In this document: positions 23,491 through 36,254 of the stretch, one piece after another
Numbering within the stretch: position 1 is the stretch's first letter
Layout: the number at the start of each line of letters is the position of its first letter
Assembly (NCBI GenBank): GCA_964023275.1
Contig: OZ029913.1
Span: forward strand, 42,098,757-42,162,756
Source of the DNA: Norana najaformis
Lineage: Eukaryota > Annelida > Clitellata > Crassiclitellata > Hormogastridae
Length of the DNA: 64,000 nucleotides
Direction of reading: 5' to 3'
Translations under genes and position numbers: made by a program
Notes under the pieces: generated by a model
Seen by the model: the letters and a program-made list of their open reading frames with translations, nothing else
Database searches by the model: none
What the model was told of the DNA's origin: nothing

Positions 23491-26400
23491 AATTTGCATG
23501 TTGCAAAGTAACTCTTGCCTAGATGTGCTGAGCTTGTTTGGCTGCTTCAGTGTCTTACGTGATGATCTGCAAGCGTTGTACACTGAGCAGTTTGTGAATT
23601 TGGGGAGATGGTGTTTGGAAATTCCCAGAGTCATTTTGGGCTTTTCCAGGTACTATTGAAATGCTTGATTGTTGTAAAACAAGTAGCAGTAGAGTTTGCC
23701 ATGAAGTTAACCGGTTGAAAAAAACCAGATTTTTACTCGGTGTTCCTTCTTTTGTTTAGATGTTATTCTCTTCCAGTTAGGATGTAAGTGAAGAAGAACT
23801 TTGATTGTTGAAAGTTGATGCATAATTTGCTTTTCTGTTATTCAGATCCTGCTAGTCATTGATGCAAATTGATACAGTTTTATTGAATTACATAATTGAA
23901 TTTTAAGCTGTTTTAAAATCAATGTATTGTAATCTACTTAATTTTTCTGTTTGGGCAAGTCAGTGTTTTTGTTCCAGAATTCTCTTGCTGTGATCGCACA
24001 TTATTTGGTGACTTATAATTCCTTTCTTGTCTTCAGTAATTGTTTTCATAATTCTGAGTATAATTCCTTTCTTGTCTTCAGTAATTGTTTTCATAATTCT
24101 GAGTAGAGTACTGGTAGCTGTGTTCCCTTTAAGTTGCGTAGCCACACAGCAGTTTTGTGGCTCAGTACACTGCAGAAAAATGATGAAACAATACAGATTC
24201 GTCAAAAAATCTGTCCATGCACTCAGTTCAGAAGCCCACATGCTGCATTTTGAACTTAGATGGATTGCAGAGTAGTAGTTTTTCATTTGGAGCAAAATCG
24301 GTTCGAGTGTCAGATATTGAACTTCCTTTTGATCTCTGACTTGTTATTCAAGCAACAACCTTCTGACTGAAATGAAAGACTTTTCCAGTTTGCCAATGCA
24401 GGTTTGGAAGCAGATATCTTTAATATGCTCTATATAAATTCTGTATTACGTAGCATTACATTACATTTAGTGTTATATTTAATTGATGTAGCATATTGAG
24501 CGGCAATCAATGACTTATTTGTTAGCAAGTAGTGTTTTTCATTGTTATGGAATTTTAATACATTTCAGTTGTAGATGCATTTCTGTTTGATTGTGGCTTA
24601 GTGTCGCCAGGCCAGCAGCATCTCCTGCCTGGAAGTTTCTTTTGAACAGACACTGCATAAATGTGCACTTGCAGTTATCTGGGGTGAGATTTAATATTTG
24701 TTTTCAATGTTAAAAACTTACAGCTTTGTACAAAGTTAAGTGAGGTTGAGAAGTACAATAGATTTACAGATTTAAGTCTCCAGGAGCCATTTTTTGCTGT
24801 TGACCACTATAGATGTAAGTGGTGTATTGGAAATTTGCTGTCAAACGTTGAAGTATTCCTAAGTTCAGCTGTCTTTGCACAGTATCATAAGTTAAAGTTG
24901 CAAAGATCTGTGTTTTGAAGTGAAATTTTGTTTCTTTAATCAGTTCAGTAACTGTTTTAATTAATTAACTGTAAAAACTGACAAAATTCTGGGTGATAAA
25001 GAATAATTAAACTTTGTTATTTAATTATTTCTTATTGATATTTTTGTGCTTGATATTGCGCATGCCAAATTTCTGGGACAGTTATGTAAAGAACTGCAGA
25101 ACTGTTCAGCAAGAATTTAATCTCTCTAACCTACACAACAGTCTCTGAATTTCTTAAATAATTCAGAAATTAAATTGTTATGCCGCTTTGCTAATTTGTT
25201 TCAAATCCTAAGTGATCATTTCCAGTTAGGATAAAAAACTGAATAATTTAATTGACGTAATGAAGCTTCACAATAAGTTTACCAAGTCTTACGATTTCTT
25301 TACTGTGTTTATCTGGTTAGTTTGCCAGATTATTAATTATTTACGAATAAGTTTAGTTTAATAGTGGTCTCATTTGTTGGTCTCATTTGTTGTTTTGAAA
25401 TGAAAATCTCACTATTGGTTATATGTACCAGTTTTCTGGAATCTCTCGATATAACTGTTGTAACATGCATCACTGACTTTCAGACATTTGAAAATCTAAC
25501 TGCACTTCCACCTGGCAGCTGACAGATTCAGATTTTCATGTGACTTAGTGCATGTTACAAATTTTCTTAATAATAATAATAATGTTCATCATTTTAAAAC
25601 GAATTCTTATATAGCATAGTCAAGTACTTTGTCATTTAAGCTTTAGAATGCAAACTCATAACGCAAACTCAGTTACCATGGGACTTAATACAGATTTTGC
25701 AGGCAGCCTTGTAAGGAGGTTTTAGTTTATTTCTTAGTTTTCATGCATTCGAGGTTTTTAAGTCAGAACTATGCAAATGGTGAAGGCATTTTTTCAGTTG
25801 TGAGTTTAATGGAAAACGGCACAGTGCTTATATGTTTGCCTTTCACCTCTGTGTCTGTAGTTGAAATCTAATTGTGTCATTTGATGTTGATATTTGATTG
25901 CTGAGCAGCATTATTCACCAGGAAGGGTTGTCTGATTATTGGAATTCTGCTGGGTAATTCTGCTTCAGCTGAGTATCCTTATACCCCAGGACAAGTACCG
26001 AGGATTAATGTTGACAGAGGTGTGGCATATAAATTAGCAGTTACATTACTCTGCATTATCTAATCTGAACATTAGGACTCATATGATCCCAACAGTCTGT
26101 CTTTAAATATTTCATTTCTTTTTATTCTAGTCAGTTTTCTACTAATGAATTTTATTTGTTCAGAATTTTTCCATTTTGTGTCAAATATTTTCTTTTCGTA
26201 TTTTGAAAAATTTGTTAAAACCCATTTGTTAGCTTCTTTTAAATTCTTATTTGATTATTCTATTAAATTTTGTGAATTGATTTTTTCTGAATTTCTCCTC
26301 ATTCTTTGTTAAATATTTTCGTGTCATTTTTTCTGTTACTTATTCTACTACTTTTTTTAAAGTGCTTACTTTATCTGATAATACTTTTATTACCTTTATT

Positions 26401-27190
26401 GTATTCTGTTAAATATTGCTTCATTTCTAGCAGACTTCTGTTTTGTTTGTGATTTGCATTCACCAGTTTCTAAAGTGTCTTCAGCTCTCAGTTTTATCCC
26501 CCCTCCCAAATTCTTATGAGGCACCAGAACTGACTAAAGAATCTGGTTCTTAGGGACTTGACTTGATATAGCACCAGTGAATAAGTGGGTAACTATTATG
26601 TGACATTGAGAAATTTCTTAGATGTGAATTTACATTGTGTATTGGTTGGTAGCATCAGACACAACTGCAGCTTCAGTACCTTCTGGCTAATTTTCTGTCA
26701 GTAATTCTCAAGAGTTCTCTTTGAAAGGTGCTATAAAAATTTGCGGTTGTGCTAACAAATTGTTGCATACAGCAAGACAGTTAATGTAATACATCAGCGA
26801 CCACAATGACTGTTTGGCTGTCGACCAGAAACTTGTGCCCACAGCAAGTAGGCCACAGTAATTCTGCTCAACATTCCAGACAATAAGTTTCTGAAGATTT
26901 TTTGATTAGAGTTCTGTTACATTGCACTATATGATTAGTTTTAATAATCATTAGTTTATGTTGTGATTTAGTTGTAGCTAATGTGTTGTTTGTTTAAAGA
27001 AATTGTTTAGGGTGCATGAGACTACAGGTTTTTCATAGATTAGTGTGTCAGTGTTGTGTTTCATCTAGCATAGTTGAATATTTTAAATTTCTATTGTTAT
27101 TAATTATTATTGTGTATTATTAATGTTTATTTGTTGTTGCCTGTTGTTTCTGATAAACAACTTTTGTCAACAGATTTTGTTTCTTCACTG
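23491..27190. other. AT-rich region downstream of USP; probable long 3' UTR, then spacer
   Basis: About 3.7 kb of T-rich sequence has no open frame of note and few transposon traces (short 'CTATATAAAT'-type tail scraps near 24430 and 26730). Some of it must be the USP 3' UTR. I did not find a convincing canonical AATAAA close to the stop codon, and an ATTAAA near 25165 is the nearest clear variant noticed. Confidence 0.4.
24015..24105. repeat. 45-base tandem duplication
   Basis: TAATTCCTTTCTTGTCTTCA and the following 25 bases occur twice, starting at 24016 and 24061, apparently identical. It is probably within the USP 3' UTR. Confidence 0.9.
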
Positions 27191-27194
27191 TTTA

Positions 27195-27420
27195 AGTTTG
27201 CAGTAGTCTAGTGGTTAGCATGCAGGACTGTTGACCCAGGAGTCAGGGATTCAAATCTGATTTTTAAAGATTTCTACTCCACTGGCGACCTATTGCGAAC
27301 TTCGTTGTGAAATGAGTGAATTGACTGTATACTATTGGTGGAAAGATCAGGAAGTGAGTGATGGCCTCATTTATTGAGGCTAAGAAACTGAAGTCGTAAA
27401 CACTTTATACTCGTGGTCTT
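27195..27420 (+). mobile_element. tRNA-derived SINE
   Basis: The head has a perfect box A, TAGTCTAGTGG, about 27210, and a box B-like GGATTCAAATCTG about 40 bases later. A body of roughly 150 bases follows ('GTGAAATGAGTGAATTGAC'). There is no tRNA 3' half, so it is a SINE and not a tRNA gene. Confidence 0.65.
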
Positions 27421-27555
27421 CATCTTGTTTATTTTGTTATTGTTATTATTAGGATTGGAGATTGCAGTTGTTATCATTATTCTTATTATTATTTTAATTT
27501 ATTTAGCACCACAATATAATGACAAGCATTAATCTATGCACGTTAAGGAATTGCT

Positions 27556-27750
27556 AAAGGACGTGGGTGTAGTGGTATGGTCGGTGCCTTGTAACTGGAG
27601 GGTCGTGGGTTCGAATCTGCCTCAAGCCACTGCATAATTGCTTACCCACAGTTGTCTATGGGGAAGGTAATGGGAAACCACCTCACTCATCTCATCCCCG
27701 GGTGGCATAAAGCCAGTGGACCTGACTTTGGGCAGAGAACTCATCATCAT
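27556..27750 (+). mobile_element. tRNA-derived SINE (different family)
   Basis: A tRNA-like head with GGGTGTAGTGGTATGG and an exact box B GGGTTCGAATC at about 27610 is followed by a conserved-looking body ('GGTAATGGGAAACCACC', 'CCCCGGGTGGCATAAAGCC') and a short CATCATCAT tail. This is a complete-looking SINE. Confidence 0.75.
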
Positions 27751-28535
27751 CAAAGGTCTCTGCGCAGTAAGCGTCTTAGTATGTATCCACTCGTTAACAA
27801 CATCTTATAGCTTCCAGGGGCATTCATGTCGACTTTACCTCACATTTCCGATTTTTTTTACACAAGACTGACTTTACTATGTCAAGGGAAGAGACTTAAA
27901 TCCGCACAGTCCACGTTAGGCAGAACTGGTGTGCTTTACAAACTTTCATTGAGCTGCGATCTTGGCAGAAAATCTCAATGGGATTATTATCATTATTTAA
28001 CCTATGGGTGCAATTAAACGGAATTTTTAAATGTTGCAGATCATTGACAATGATCCACAAAATTAAAAAATTCTGATTTGCCTTAAGACCAGCTTCTTCA
28101 TGAGCTCTGCATCAAGTCAGAGATTTGTCGAGAGAGGTTGTATGAAGAAGATCGGTGACCGTGAGACCACAGAAGGAAAAAGACTGAAGCTGTTACAGTG
28201 GATTGTGTTTGGGTTGAGGGATATGTGAAGGCGGCTAGTCTGCTAATGTTTTGGTTTGTGGGGAAGGTGATTGCATTGAATCGCTGTGTGACTATAGACC
28301 AGTGCTGATGGAGGAAAATAGTCCTCTATTATCTGGCAACACCTCTCGATACAAGGGAATTGTCCTCCTTCAGGAATGTCTGGGAAAGTTCTTGTAATCA
28401 CCAAGTCATTGAACTGCTATGATATGAGGCCTATTCAGATATTATTGGTATTACTAATATTTTATTATTATTATTATTTAACCTGAGGTAGAAATGATCC
28501 CTCAGGAACTAAAAAATTAAGTTAGGAGTATAAAA
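27751..28535. other. Gene-free spacer
   Basis: No gene is recognised. An open frame at 27826-28017 has no distinguishing feature, and an ATT run lies near 28455-28480. Confidence 0.4.
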
Positions 28536-28539
28536 TGAT

Positions 28540-28990
28540 CTCTGAGAAATCAGGCTTCGTCCCAGTAGTTTTCACAGCCGTCTGAAAATGTGTCTCTGAA
28601 TGCAATGGCATTGTAGCACTGGACGCAGATAGAGAGGCGTTGGAAAAGAAAACGAGTCTCATGGTCGTCTCCGGCGACTGCAGAAATAAGATCCCAACTC
28701 TGAAAGAAATTCTGTACCCTTAGCATTTATTCGACCAAGGGTCTCAAAGGCAATGGGAACAAACTTGTGTTGTAGGCAGAAGTGCATATTTTCCAGACTT
28801 ACAGGTTGCTGCTTCTTCAGCTGCAGAACCTTCTGAAATCGCTGTCTGTGACAAGTAGGATATGGCGCAAGTATGGACCACTAGCATTCCAGGTCGTATG
28901 TTTACCAGCCCCCCAAGGAACAAGTGTAGCACCATCGGGCCGCTTGCCGTCAGTCCGCTGGAGACCCATTGGCTCATTATTATTATTAAT
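28540..28990 (-). mobile_element. LINE ORF2 C-terminal remnant
   Basis: Minus-strand translation from about 28970 gives '[19 protein letters not shown]' and, after frame breaks, 'HKFVPIAFETLGRINAKGTE' and 'FLSELGSYFCS'. This matches the C-terminal region seen after reverse transcriptases of some invertebrate LINEs (RPDG..L.PW..G....WD / F.PIA.ETLG......FL.ELG). It is decayed, with a frameshift near 28800. Confidence 0.6.
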
Positions 28991-29129
28991 ATTATAATTA
29001 TTATTAGTATTAGTATTAATGTATATCTTCTTACTTAAATGAATCCCTGTAATAATTTGAGGTTACTAATTTGACTTAAATAATTTCAATTTGTCACTAT
29101 TTGTCTTGTTTCTTCTTATTTGTTACTTT

Positions 29130-29560
29130 AAAGTGAATTGATTGATTGACTGAAGGAATGAATGAATTTTTATTATTTTACAGTGAATTGGTTGATTGAT
29201 GAAATGAATAAATGGTTGATTGTTTGATGATCATCTGATTACTTGATTGATGTATGGATTGATGATTGATTGGTGGATAGCTTGACTGATTTTATTGATT
29301 TGCTTCATTCATTCATGCATTCATTCATTCTTTTCATTGAATGATTGATTCATGATGGATTGCTGGGTTGATTGATTGGTTGGCTGGTTGATTAATTTAT
29401 ATATGGATTCACTGATTGATTTGTGGATCAGCAGGTTGTGATTGGATTATCTATGCATTGGTTGGTTTATTGATTTATTTGTTGATTGATTGGTTGATTG
29501 ATTTGTAGATTGGATGGTCGATTGATTGATTTATGGATCGATTGATTGACATGCGAACAG
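29130..29560. repeat. Degenerate ATTGATTGATTG array
   Basis: Over 400 bases are dominated by variants of TTGATTGATTGG/TGGATTGATT and their relatives (ATTCATTCATTC near 29305-29330). A smaller patch is at 32770-32880. Confidence 0.8.
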
Positions 29561-31092
29561 TCATGACATGACTATCAATTGCACGACTTTTATCTCTGCA
29601 GATCGTAAGATAGTTCTTCACCTGAGCAGTACCCAGATTGTCTGTGGTTAGGTTCAGCTGTGTTTGTCCCTACCAAACAGTCGACGCACAGTTGTTGAAA
29701 CAGATGTAGCTGTACAGGTGCTGATGGGTGGCTCCGTCAAGCGGCGAAAACTGTCATATCTGTCGGTTTTACAATGTTTGCCCGTCCGTCATTCAACTAA
29801 TAATAACTGCAACTCGCCACTTGTACGACCTCCTTGGCGCGGGCACCTGGCACCTGTGGTGCTCGCCTCGCACCTGCAGGCTCGTCCTCAGTCCTGTAAT
29901 CAGCCAGCCGTCATAGCTGATGGCCTATTATTTTTCTCCAATAACACGGCTTGTTCTTTTGTCATGCAACTTTGTTTTCCGTTTTTTTTTTTTTTATTAA
30001 TTTCAGAGAGCTTTTCGATTTTGTTTGCACTTGTTCGGATAGATAGATGGATAGTTGCGATTAGGTTGTTAGAGTTACCCAGAGTGAAAAAACACAGAGA
30101 TTGAAGTAGTAGAGATACGTAGTATAATTACCCCCAAAACGATCGCTTCAAAACGAGCATAATTACTCGATCACCCGAAAGTAAGGTTGGGTTCTCGAAC
30201 ATTTTGGAAGAATAATAATACAAGCGCCTTAGACCACAACATCACGTGACACGTAGGCCTACATATTGTATGCAAAATCAAGCAACTATTTACGCAAAGA
30301 CACGAACTAGAAACACTTGGCTCTAAGGGCCGCATTCTTTATGTGCAAATTTATTTAACAATAATAGGAGAACAGACCCTTTAGTAAGCACTGCGAGGCA
30401 GCCATGGGTATGAATTGGGGTACGCAGAGGGCAGCCTTTGGTGGGTGATCCGAAAAGATGGAGAAAAAAACTTGAGCTCGTTAAGGTGCTAAGAGAAGTA
30501 AGTCGCTAATGGTGTGAAATTGTGGAACACGGGGCAGACGCTCCTCTGACCCGCTGCAGCGAGCAGGACTCGCGCCCTCTTGGCAGAGGACGGTCAATGC
30601 AAACTCGAGCGACTCTTTGAATCATGCAGGAGTGGCGGCGGCGTACGACGCTCACCGTCCTTTCGTGCTACGCGGTTAGTGCGTTGAAGACGACAGAGGT
30701 CGCATATCAAGCTGCAAAGGATGAGACAGGTAACAGGGATGCTGCCGCGAGTAAAACCCGATGCCGCAACCGAAGATCGATAGATTCGCCCCCCCCCCCC
30801 CGTCGGACCCTTTCGCTCTTGATCGTTGAATACATTCTTGGCAAATGCGTTCGCAGTTGTTTGTCTTACGGCTTTCCAAGAATTTCGCCTCTTTCACCGT
30901 AATACACATTGCTTCCATCTGCCCCTTTCAATCATTCCTCGAGTTTAAAAAACCAGCAAAAGTATAACCGAAGTCTTACTCTATTATTCCATTTACGACT
31001 CTACGAGGGAACGGCCAGCTTTCAGCACTCTAATTTTCAAAGTTAAACTGTCGGTCGCACTTATCGCAGAGCAGCTAACGAATGTGGGCAAT
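29561..31092. other. Gene-free spacer
   Basis: Two overlapping open frames (29664-30104 and 29728-29916) and one at 30624-30902 have no recognisable domain. A run of C residues is at 30790-30801 and of T at 29981-29993. E-box CACCTG motifs cluster at 29840-29880. Confidence 0.4.
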
Positions 31093-31151
31093 CAGATCAG
31101 GCCGAGAATCGACAGTCGATTGGGCGAGCTGTCGATTCTCGGCCTGATCTG
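31093..31151. repeat. Perfect 23-base hairpin, 13-base loop
   Basis: Left arm 31093-31115 (CAGATCAGGCCGAGAATCGA then CAG) is the exact reverse complement of right arm 31129-31151. Pairing stops abruptly at both outer ends. There is no T run, no flanking direct repeat was seen, and no gene is adjacent. Confidence 0.92.
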
Positions 31152-32985
31152 TAACGCACCGTGCCGGTGAGCACAAAGTTATCCACAGTCATTAAGTTGG
31201 GAGGGTGCAAACTTTAACGCATTGCATTGTATTTTCAAGAAAAACTAAGTTCTTGCCTGACTGACAAGCGCAAGCAGTAAGACATCTATTATGTATGTAA
31301 GGAAGTAAGTATGTATGTATACTATAGCGCCTTTTAAGTACCTTACAAAAGCGCTACCTGCTCTAGCCTAGATGATGTTAAAGTCATTAAGAACAAAAAT
31401 CAATCAGTATGCAGAAATACTCATATAACTGGGCTATCAAGAGGGGGAGCCAAGGTTTAAGAATGATGTCATTGTGTAGGCCTGTGAGATTGAGTCAGCA
31501 ATCGTTGTGGTGCCAGTAACTTTTAATTATAATTGTCAGCCCTTAGCTACAGCAGATCCCAAACAATGCGAAGCAGCTTTCATTGTCCTCTTGGCATGCA
31601 TAGTTTATGAAAGATGACTTCAAATACGATTTTCTTTTGAATTGTCTGTTCGTTTACATTGTTTAACGTGTTGCTGTTATAGAGAGTGGGATTACGTTAC
31701 CACTAAAAACAAATTCACCCACAGTCATGTGCGTCAACTGGGTAACAGTAATCTGACTGAAGATATTGGAAGGCCTAGACCTACCTGCTGCTGAAATTGC
31801 TACACAGTCAAGTTCAGAAACTTCAGAGAGTTTTGATGTGATGTAGTACGTGTTCCTTGGAATCTATATCTTTGCAGCGTAATTCCTTTATAATGCGACT
31901 TTAATTTATTACCATAAGAAAGTAACAGGTCTCAAAATACTTAAACAACCAGGGTAAAATGTAACCTGTCACAAGGACGTTTCATATTCAGCAGGCATTG
32001 ATTATACACACAGAGACCGTATGCAATTAGTAGGCATACCTTGGCTTCCGATTTGTAATTCCGATACCGCGGAATTGCACAGGAGTGACTCTTAACTTGA
32101 TCTTTCGCTCCGGCACTGAAACCGATCAAACAATCTCTTTCTTAATATAACGACTATATTTTAAACTTCTAAAACAGCAAAATTCTTCATTCAGCCTTGG
32201 ACTTGTTCGGGTTGAAGGTTATTCACTTTTGGCTACGGTTTCGCTCAAAGCGATCATCGATTCCTGATCACTTCGAAATTAGATTGGATATGATTCGATT
32301 AGGTTAGCTTAGATTGGATTAGATTCAACAAGGAAAAACACAAGTCCGTTAAGTAGGCCTATAGAGTAGACAAGTTTTAAGATAATTAAGACTTCATCCA
32401 GACAAAGAGCACAGAAAATGTCAAGGCAGTGTCATGCTTGTTGCAAGCCTCCACAGAGACTCCTCCAAAACGTCGTCTCGCGGTTGAAGGATCTTTTGAC
32501 TGAGGCGCAAACATCGCCACATCAATCCAACAACACGACACGTGTCCAAAGGTCATCTCGCAGACATAAAGGACATCTTTCTACCTCATCTGCAATTTAA
32601 AAAACATTTTCTCTACGATTCTAACCAATTAAGGCAGTCCAGAATATTGTTGCCATGGAGTCCTCTGAATTCGTTGTCCATGCTGGAATTCTCGGTTCCA
32701 CTTCTAATAGTAACTATGGATTAAGACCTGGAATCAAATCTAACATCTTACTTGCGTGAATGAAGTAGCATATATGTATTCATTGGTTAATTTATGGATG
32801 GGTCAATTATTTGATTTGTTTGCTGATTGGTTGATTTATAGAATGATTGAATTAGAATATATGGATTGATTTATTTTTCGATACACCGTCGCCAATTTGC
32901 TGGCCGGGAGAGCCTCGAGAAGTGCTTAGAAGATGCGATTGATTTTGCACTTTCGTTATTGATTAAACGATTGTGTTTTGACTGA
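31152..32985. other. Gene-free spacer
   Basis: No gene is recognised. A LINE-tail scrap (TATAGCGCCTTTTAAG) is near 31323, a TTAGATTGGATTAGATT patch at 32270-32330, and an ATTGATT patch at 32770-32880. Confidence 0.4.
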
Positions 32986-32989
32986 GCGG

Positions 32990-33490
32990 ACTGAACTGCT
33001 ATCTCTTTCGACAACAGGAGGAGGAGGAGGAGGAAGAATGCGAAAAATGAGAAGAAGAATGCGAAAGAGAAGAATGCCAAGAAGAAGAATGCGAAGAACG
33101 CAAAGAATGCGAAGAGAAGGAGGAGGAGGAGGAGATGGAGGAGGAGGAGGAGAACAAGGAGAAGAAAAAGACGAAGACGAACGAAGACGAAGAAGAAGAA
33201 AAAGGAGGAGGAGAACATGAGCGGTTTATAAACAAGAAAAGAAAATATAAAGTTGATAAGGAGGAGTAGAAGAAAGAAGAAAAACCGATGGAAACGAAGA
33301 GAAAGAATTAAGGAAGAGAAGATGAAGAGCAGGGAAGAAGCAAACCACTTCTGAGCAAGAAAAACACGAAGAAGACGAAGAATACGAAGACAAAAAAGAA
33401 CAGTAAGAATGAGAAGAAAGGAAGACGTTGACGGCGAGAAGTAGGATATGACGGAAAAGAAGAAGGAAGAGGAGAAGAAGGTGTAATGAT
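32990..33490. repeat. Long purine-rich (GGA/GAA) tract
   Basis: Roughly 500 bases of the plus strand are almost all A and G, in AGGAGGAGG, GAAGAAGAA and CGAAGACGAAG words, with scattered C and T. The arginine/glycine and serine/phenylalanine open frames across it are repeat artefacts. Confidence 0.9.
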
Positions 33491-34415
33491 GCTGTTCTTT
33501 TTATTTGTCTATTTTTAAGTGAAATCGGATTTCTGCTCATAGCTGAACTGAAACTCCTAGAAGCTGACAACACGTGAGGCCGTTTCATTATCGCAAACAG
33601 CCGCAAGGTGTCGCGCTGTTGCGAGTAAACGATACCCACGCCCCTCTCCCTCTCGCCCTCTCCTCATTGCTCACGTATAGCTCATCTCCACTGCCCATTA
33701 CATCGGAAAGCTCTTAATTCTGACGAGCTGCCCATCCCGGGGCAGATATTATCGGTCGATTGAGAGCCCATAACAACAACAATCGGGCTGTCAGGTGTGT
33801 TGCCAGTGGCGTTTGCCCCCACACCAGGTGTGTGCATACTTAGCCGCGAAAGGTAATAGAGGCGGCCCGCCTGCTTTGATGATGCGGCCGCAATTCATTG
33901 ATAATTCGTGCGAGATTACGGTCGACAGGTCTTCATTATTAGACTCCTCGCCGATCGAGAGAGACCATTTGCAGCGTGCAGGCGGTCACTCTTGACGATA
34001 TAACCTCCTCCCCAGTAACCCTTCGATTCCTTCTACCCCGTCCGTTTCGCCAAGGGGCAGAGCAGTGACCCAGGTGCGCCTGATATCGAATGTCACGTCG
34101 ATTCTCCTTTAAAGCATCCCTCATCTGCTCCTCCACCTTCTCTTTCTCTTCCTTCTCCTCCTCAGCCGACGAATGTCTTGGCAATGGCTTGGATGTTAAG
34201 AAATGCAGTGTACTAGCATACGCATCGCGTCCTTATTTACTTAAAACGCTGGCAATAAACCCGAAAAAATGACCAAGATACAGTAAGCGAAGTAGCTTGT
34301 CATTTTACCAGCGGCGTAAACGGGACCGTTTTGACTACAGTTTCATTTGACGCAACCACCAATAACTGATGGATGGTGCATTATGATAACGATTTCATAG
34401 AAGGTTCCACATTAG
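33491..34415. other. Spacer without recognised gene
   Basis: No gene or transposon is recognised. 33700-34080 is GC-balanced, repeat-free sequence and could be non-coding conserved DNA, which cannot be judged without a relative's genome. Confidence 0.35.
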
Positions 34416-34419
34416 ATTC

Positions 34420-34590
34420 GCACATACTGATCTCTGTCGCCAAGCAATAGAGTCCAGTATCGGCTTCAGTTGGGAAGTAAACGACAATTACTCGATGCAC
34501 TGTCCCGTGTCGAGGACTTCGGGATTCGTCCACTGCCGGCACAGTGAGGCCTATGAGAAGGAAATGAACGCCCCCATGTTCTACTATGAG
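34420..34590 (+). mobile_element. SINE-like repeat, headless copy
   Basis: It shares an ordered series of blocks with 35090-35230: 'TCGCCAA(A/G)C', 'GGCTTCAGTTGGGAAGTAAA'-type, 'CGAGGACTTCGGGATTCGTC' and 'CATG' motifs. The tRNA-like head seen in the second copy is absent. Confidence 0.5.
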
Positions 34591-34984
34591 ACATGAAGCT
34601 TTATCTTTTAACTTCTGTATGAATACAGACTTCAGAAGTAGACAGCATCGGAGCTTTGCACATTTTTCGATCAACTCCGATCAAACCTGCGCTTGCCTTG
34701 TGAGAAGGGTGCGGTGGTCAGAACCTCAAAACCTAGTTAAACTAAACTTTGCCGGCTAACATCAGTCAGAACTGGGCTTCTGTCTCAGAGAGGGAGATGG
34801 AAACGTCAATGCCACGCGTAATAGCATCAACTGCGCTTAACTGCAGCTGGTCCCTTAAGTGGCGAACTCTAGCGAGCACCACGAAAGCTTATTGTCAAGG
34901 GCGCTTACCCCTCATAGTTGCATGTTGTCCAATGTTTACCCTTTAACGGAATACTGCGTGGGGCGTGATGGTCTTTTTATGCCG

Positions 34985-35230
34985 CCTTGTGGTCTGTTCG
35001 GCAGCGCGCTTGGTCTGTAATCCAACGTTTGAGGGTTAAATCCTACTCAGCGGCCTCCGTGTAACGACTATGGACTAGTTGTTCTCGCTCCCTTATCTTT
35101 GTCGCCAAACGGTAGAATTTGTTAACGACTTTAGCTGGAAGGTAAAAGGTGCCCCATCTCCAGGAGCTTGGGATTTGCCAACTGCCGACTCAACAGCCGC
35201 AAAGCAGGAAAACTGAACATGGGAGCTTTA
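34985..35230 (+). mobile_element. SINE-like repeat with tRNA-like head
   Basis: The head 'GGCAGCGCGCTTGGTCTGTA' is followed by a box B-like GAGGGTTAAATCC, then body blocks shared with 34420-34590 ('CCAGGAGCTTGGGATTTGCC'). It is decayed but recognisable as the same family. Confidence 0.55.
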
Positions 35231-35597
35231 CAGTTTTACTGCATATTGCACAGTGCTAACCTACGTGCTACTGTACACGCTGCCCAGAACATTCCTTAAC
35301 ACCACGCTCTAGACAGAAACGTGCAGTAAGTGAGCGATTGCCCTAAATTGCCTCACAAGCAGGTACATTCGTAAGCGCACACACATGCATGCAGTCGTCA
35401 AACTGTCGCTTTGTTTAAGACACGTTTTAAAATTTTAATTTGAAGAAATTCAGTTTCATTCAATCGCTGGATTTTGACTAGCCATGAAGCCAATAGTAGT
35501 ATTATATGAAAAAAGACATTTTCAAGCAATTTAAAAATATAAGGTATTTTGTGAATTAAAAGGTTAAATCGACGTCAATACGACCGCCATCGTAAGA

Positions 35598-35965
35598 GTA
35601 AATTGTAAGCTCGAGATTTCTAAAGCGCCCAACGAGAGCTAAGTCGCGGGAACCAGCTTATTAACATGCGCTAAGTCAAAACAAAATCGATAGGCAGGAA
35701 GGGTTCTGTTAGAATAGGCGGAGAAAGAAGAAAGAGAAATCTTAGAAAGAAAGAATCTTAGAAAAAAGAGAAATCTTAGGAGTGATGAGGGAGAGGCAGA
35801 AGAACAGGAGGAGTAGGAGAGAGAGGTGAAGGAAGAGGTGAAGGAAGAGGAGAAGGAAGAGGAAGAAGGAAGAAGAAGAAGGAGAAATAAAAGGAGGAAG
35901 AAGAGAAGGAATTGTCAAGATCCAAGAATCAGGCAGACAAAAACAGTTAGACAGTTACGGTGGAT
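35598..35965 (-). mobile_element. LINE-A 3' tail split by a purine-rich insert
   Basis: The tail blocks appear in reverse order (GTAAGCTCGAGATTTCTAAA, GCGGGAACCAGCTTATTAAC, AAAATCGATAGGC, then GTCAAGATCCAAGAATCAGG and AGTTACGGTGGATGAT). Between GGGTTC (about 35707) and GTCAAGATCC (about 35916) a purine-rich segment of about 205 bases replaces the few bases found there in intact copies. The insert matches 36468-36622. Confidence 0.8.
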
Positions 35966-36016
35966 GATAACAAAATAAGAAAATGTTAGTTTAAATACTG
36001 AACATTACTACTACCA

Positions 36017-36145
36017 CTGATGTATGTATGTATATATGTATGTATGTATGTACGTATGTACGTATGTATGTAAGTATGTATGTATGTATGTACTGTATGT
36101 ACTGTATGTATGTATGTACCTACGTATGTATGTATGTATGTACCT
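36017..36145. repeat. (TATG)n microsatellite with variants
   Basis: TATGTATG runs include TACG, AAGT and ACTG variants. Confidence 0.95.
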
Positions 36146-36254
36146 GAATAGTTATATAGCGCTTTTCAAGTGACTAGAAGCCTTCCTAGGTGGCAACATA
36201 TCTAATGGAAAAGATAATGACATCTGTCGGGCACCTGTCCACTTTACTTGAGTT

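Noticed and set aside
27195..27270. Possible tRNA genes at 27195, 27566, 7320, 35000 and 3100 (minus)
   Set aside because: Only the promoter half (boxes A and B) is recognisable. The acceptor and 3' half do not pair, and SINE bodies follow.
31093..31151. Hairpin as a microRNA precursor or transcription terminator
   Set aside because: The stem is too short and too perfect for a typical animal precursor, there is no adjacent gene, and there is no T run. It is kept only as a structural finding.
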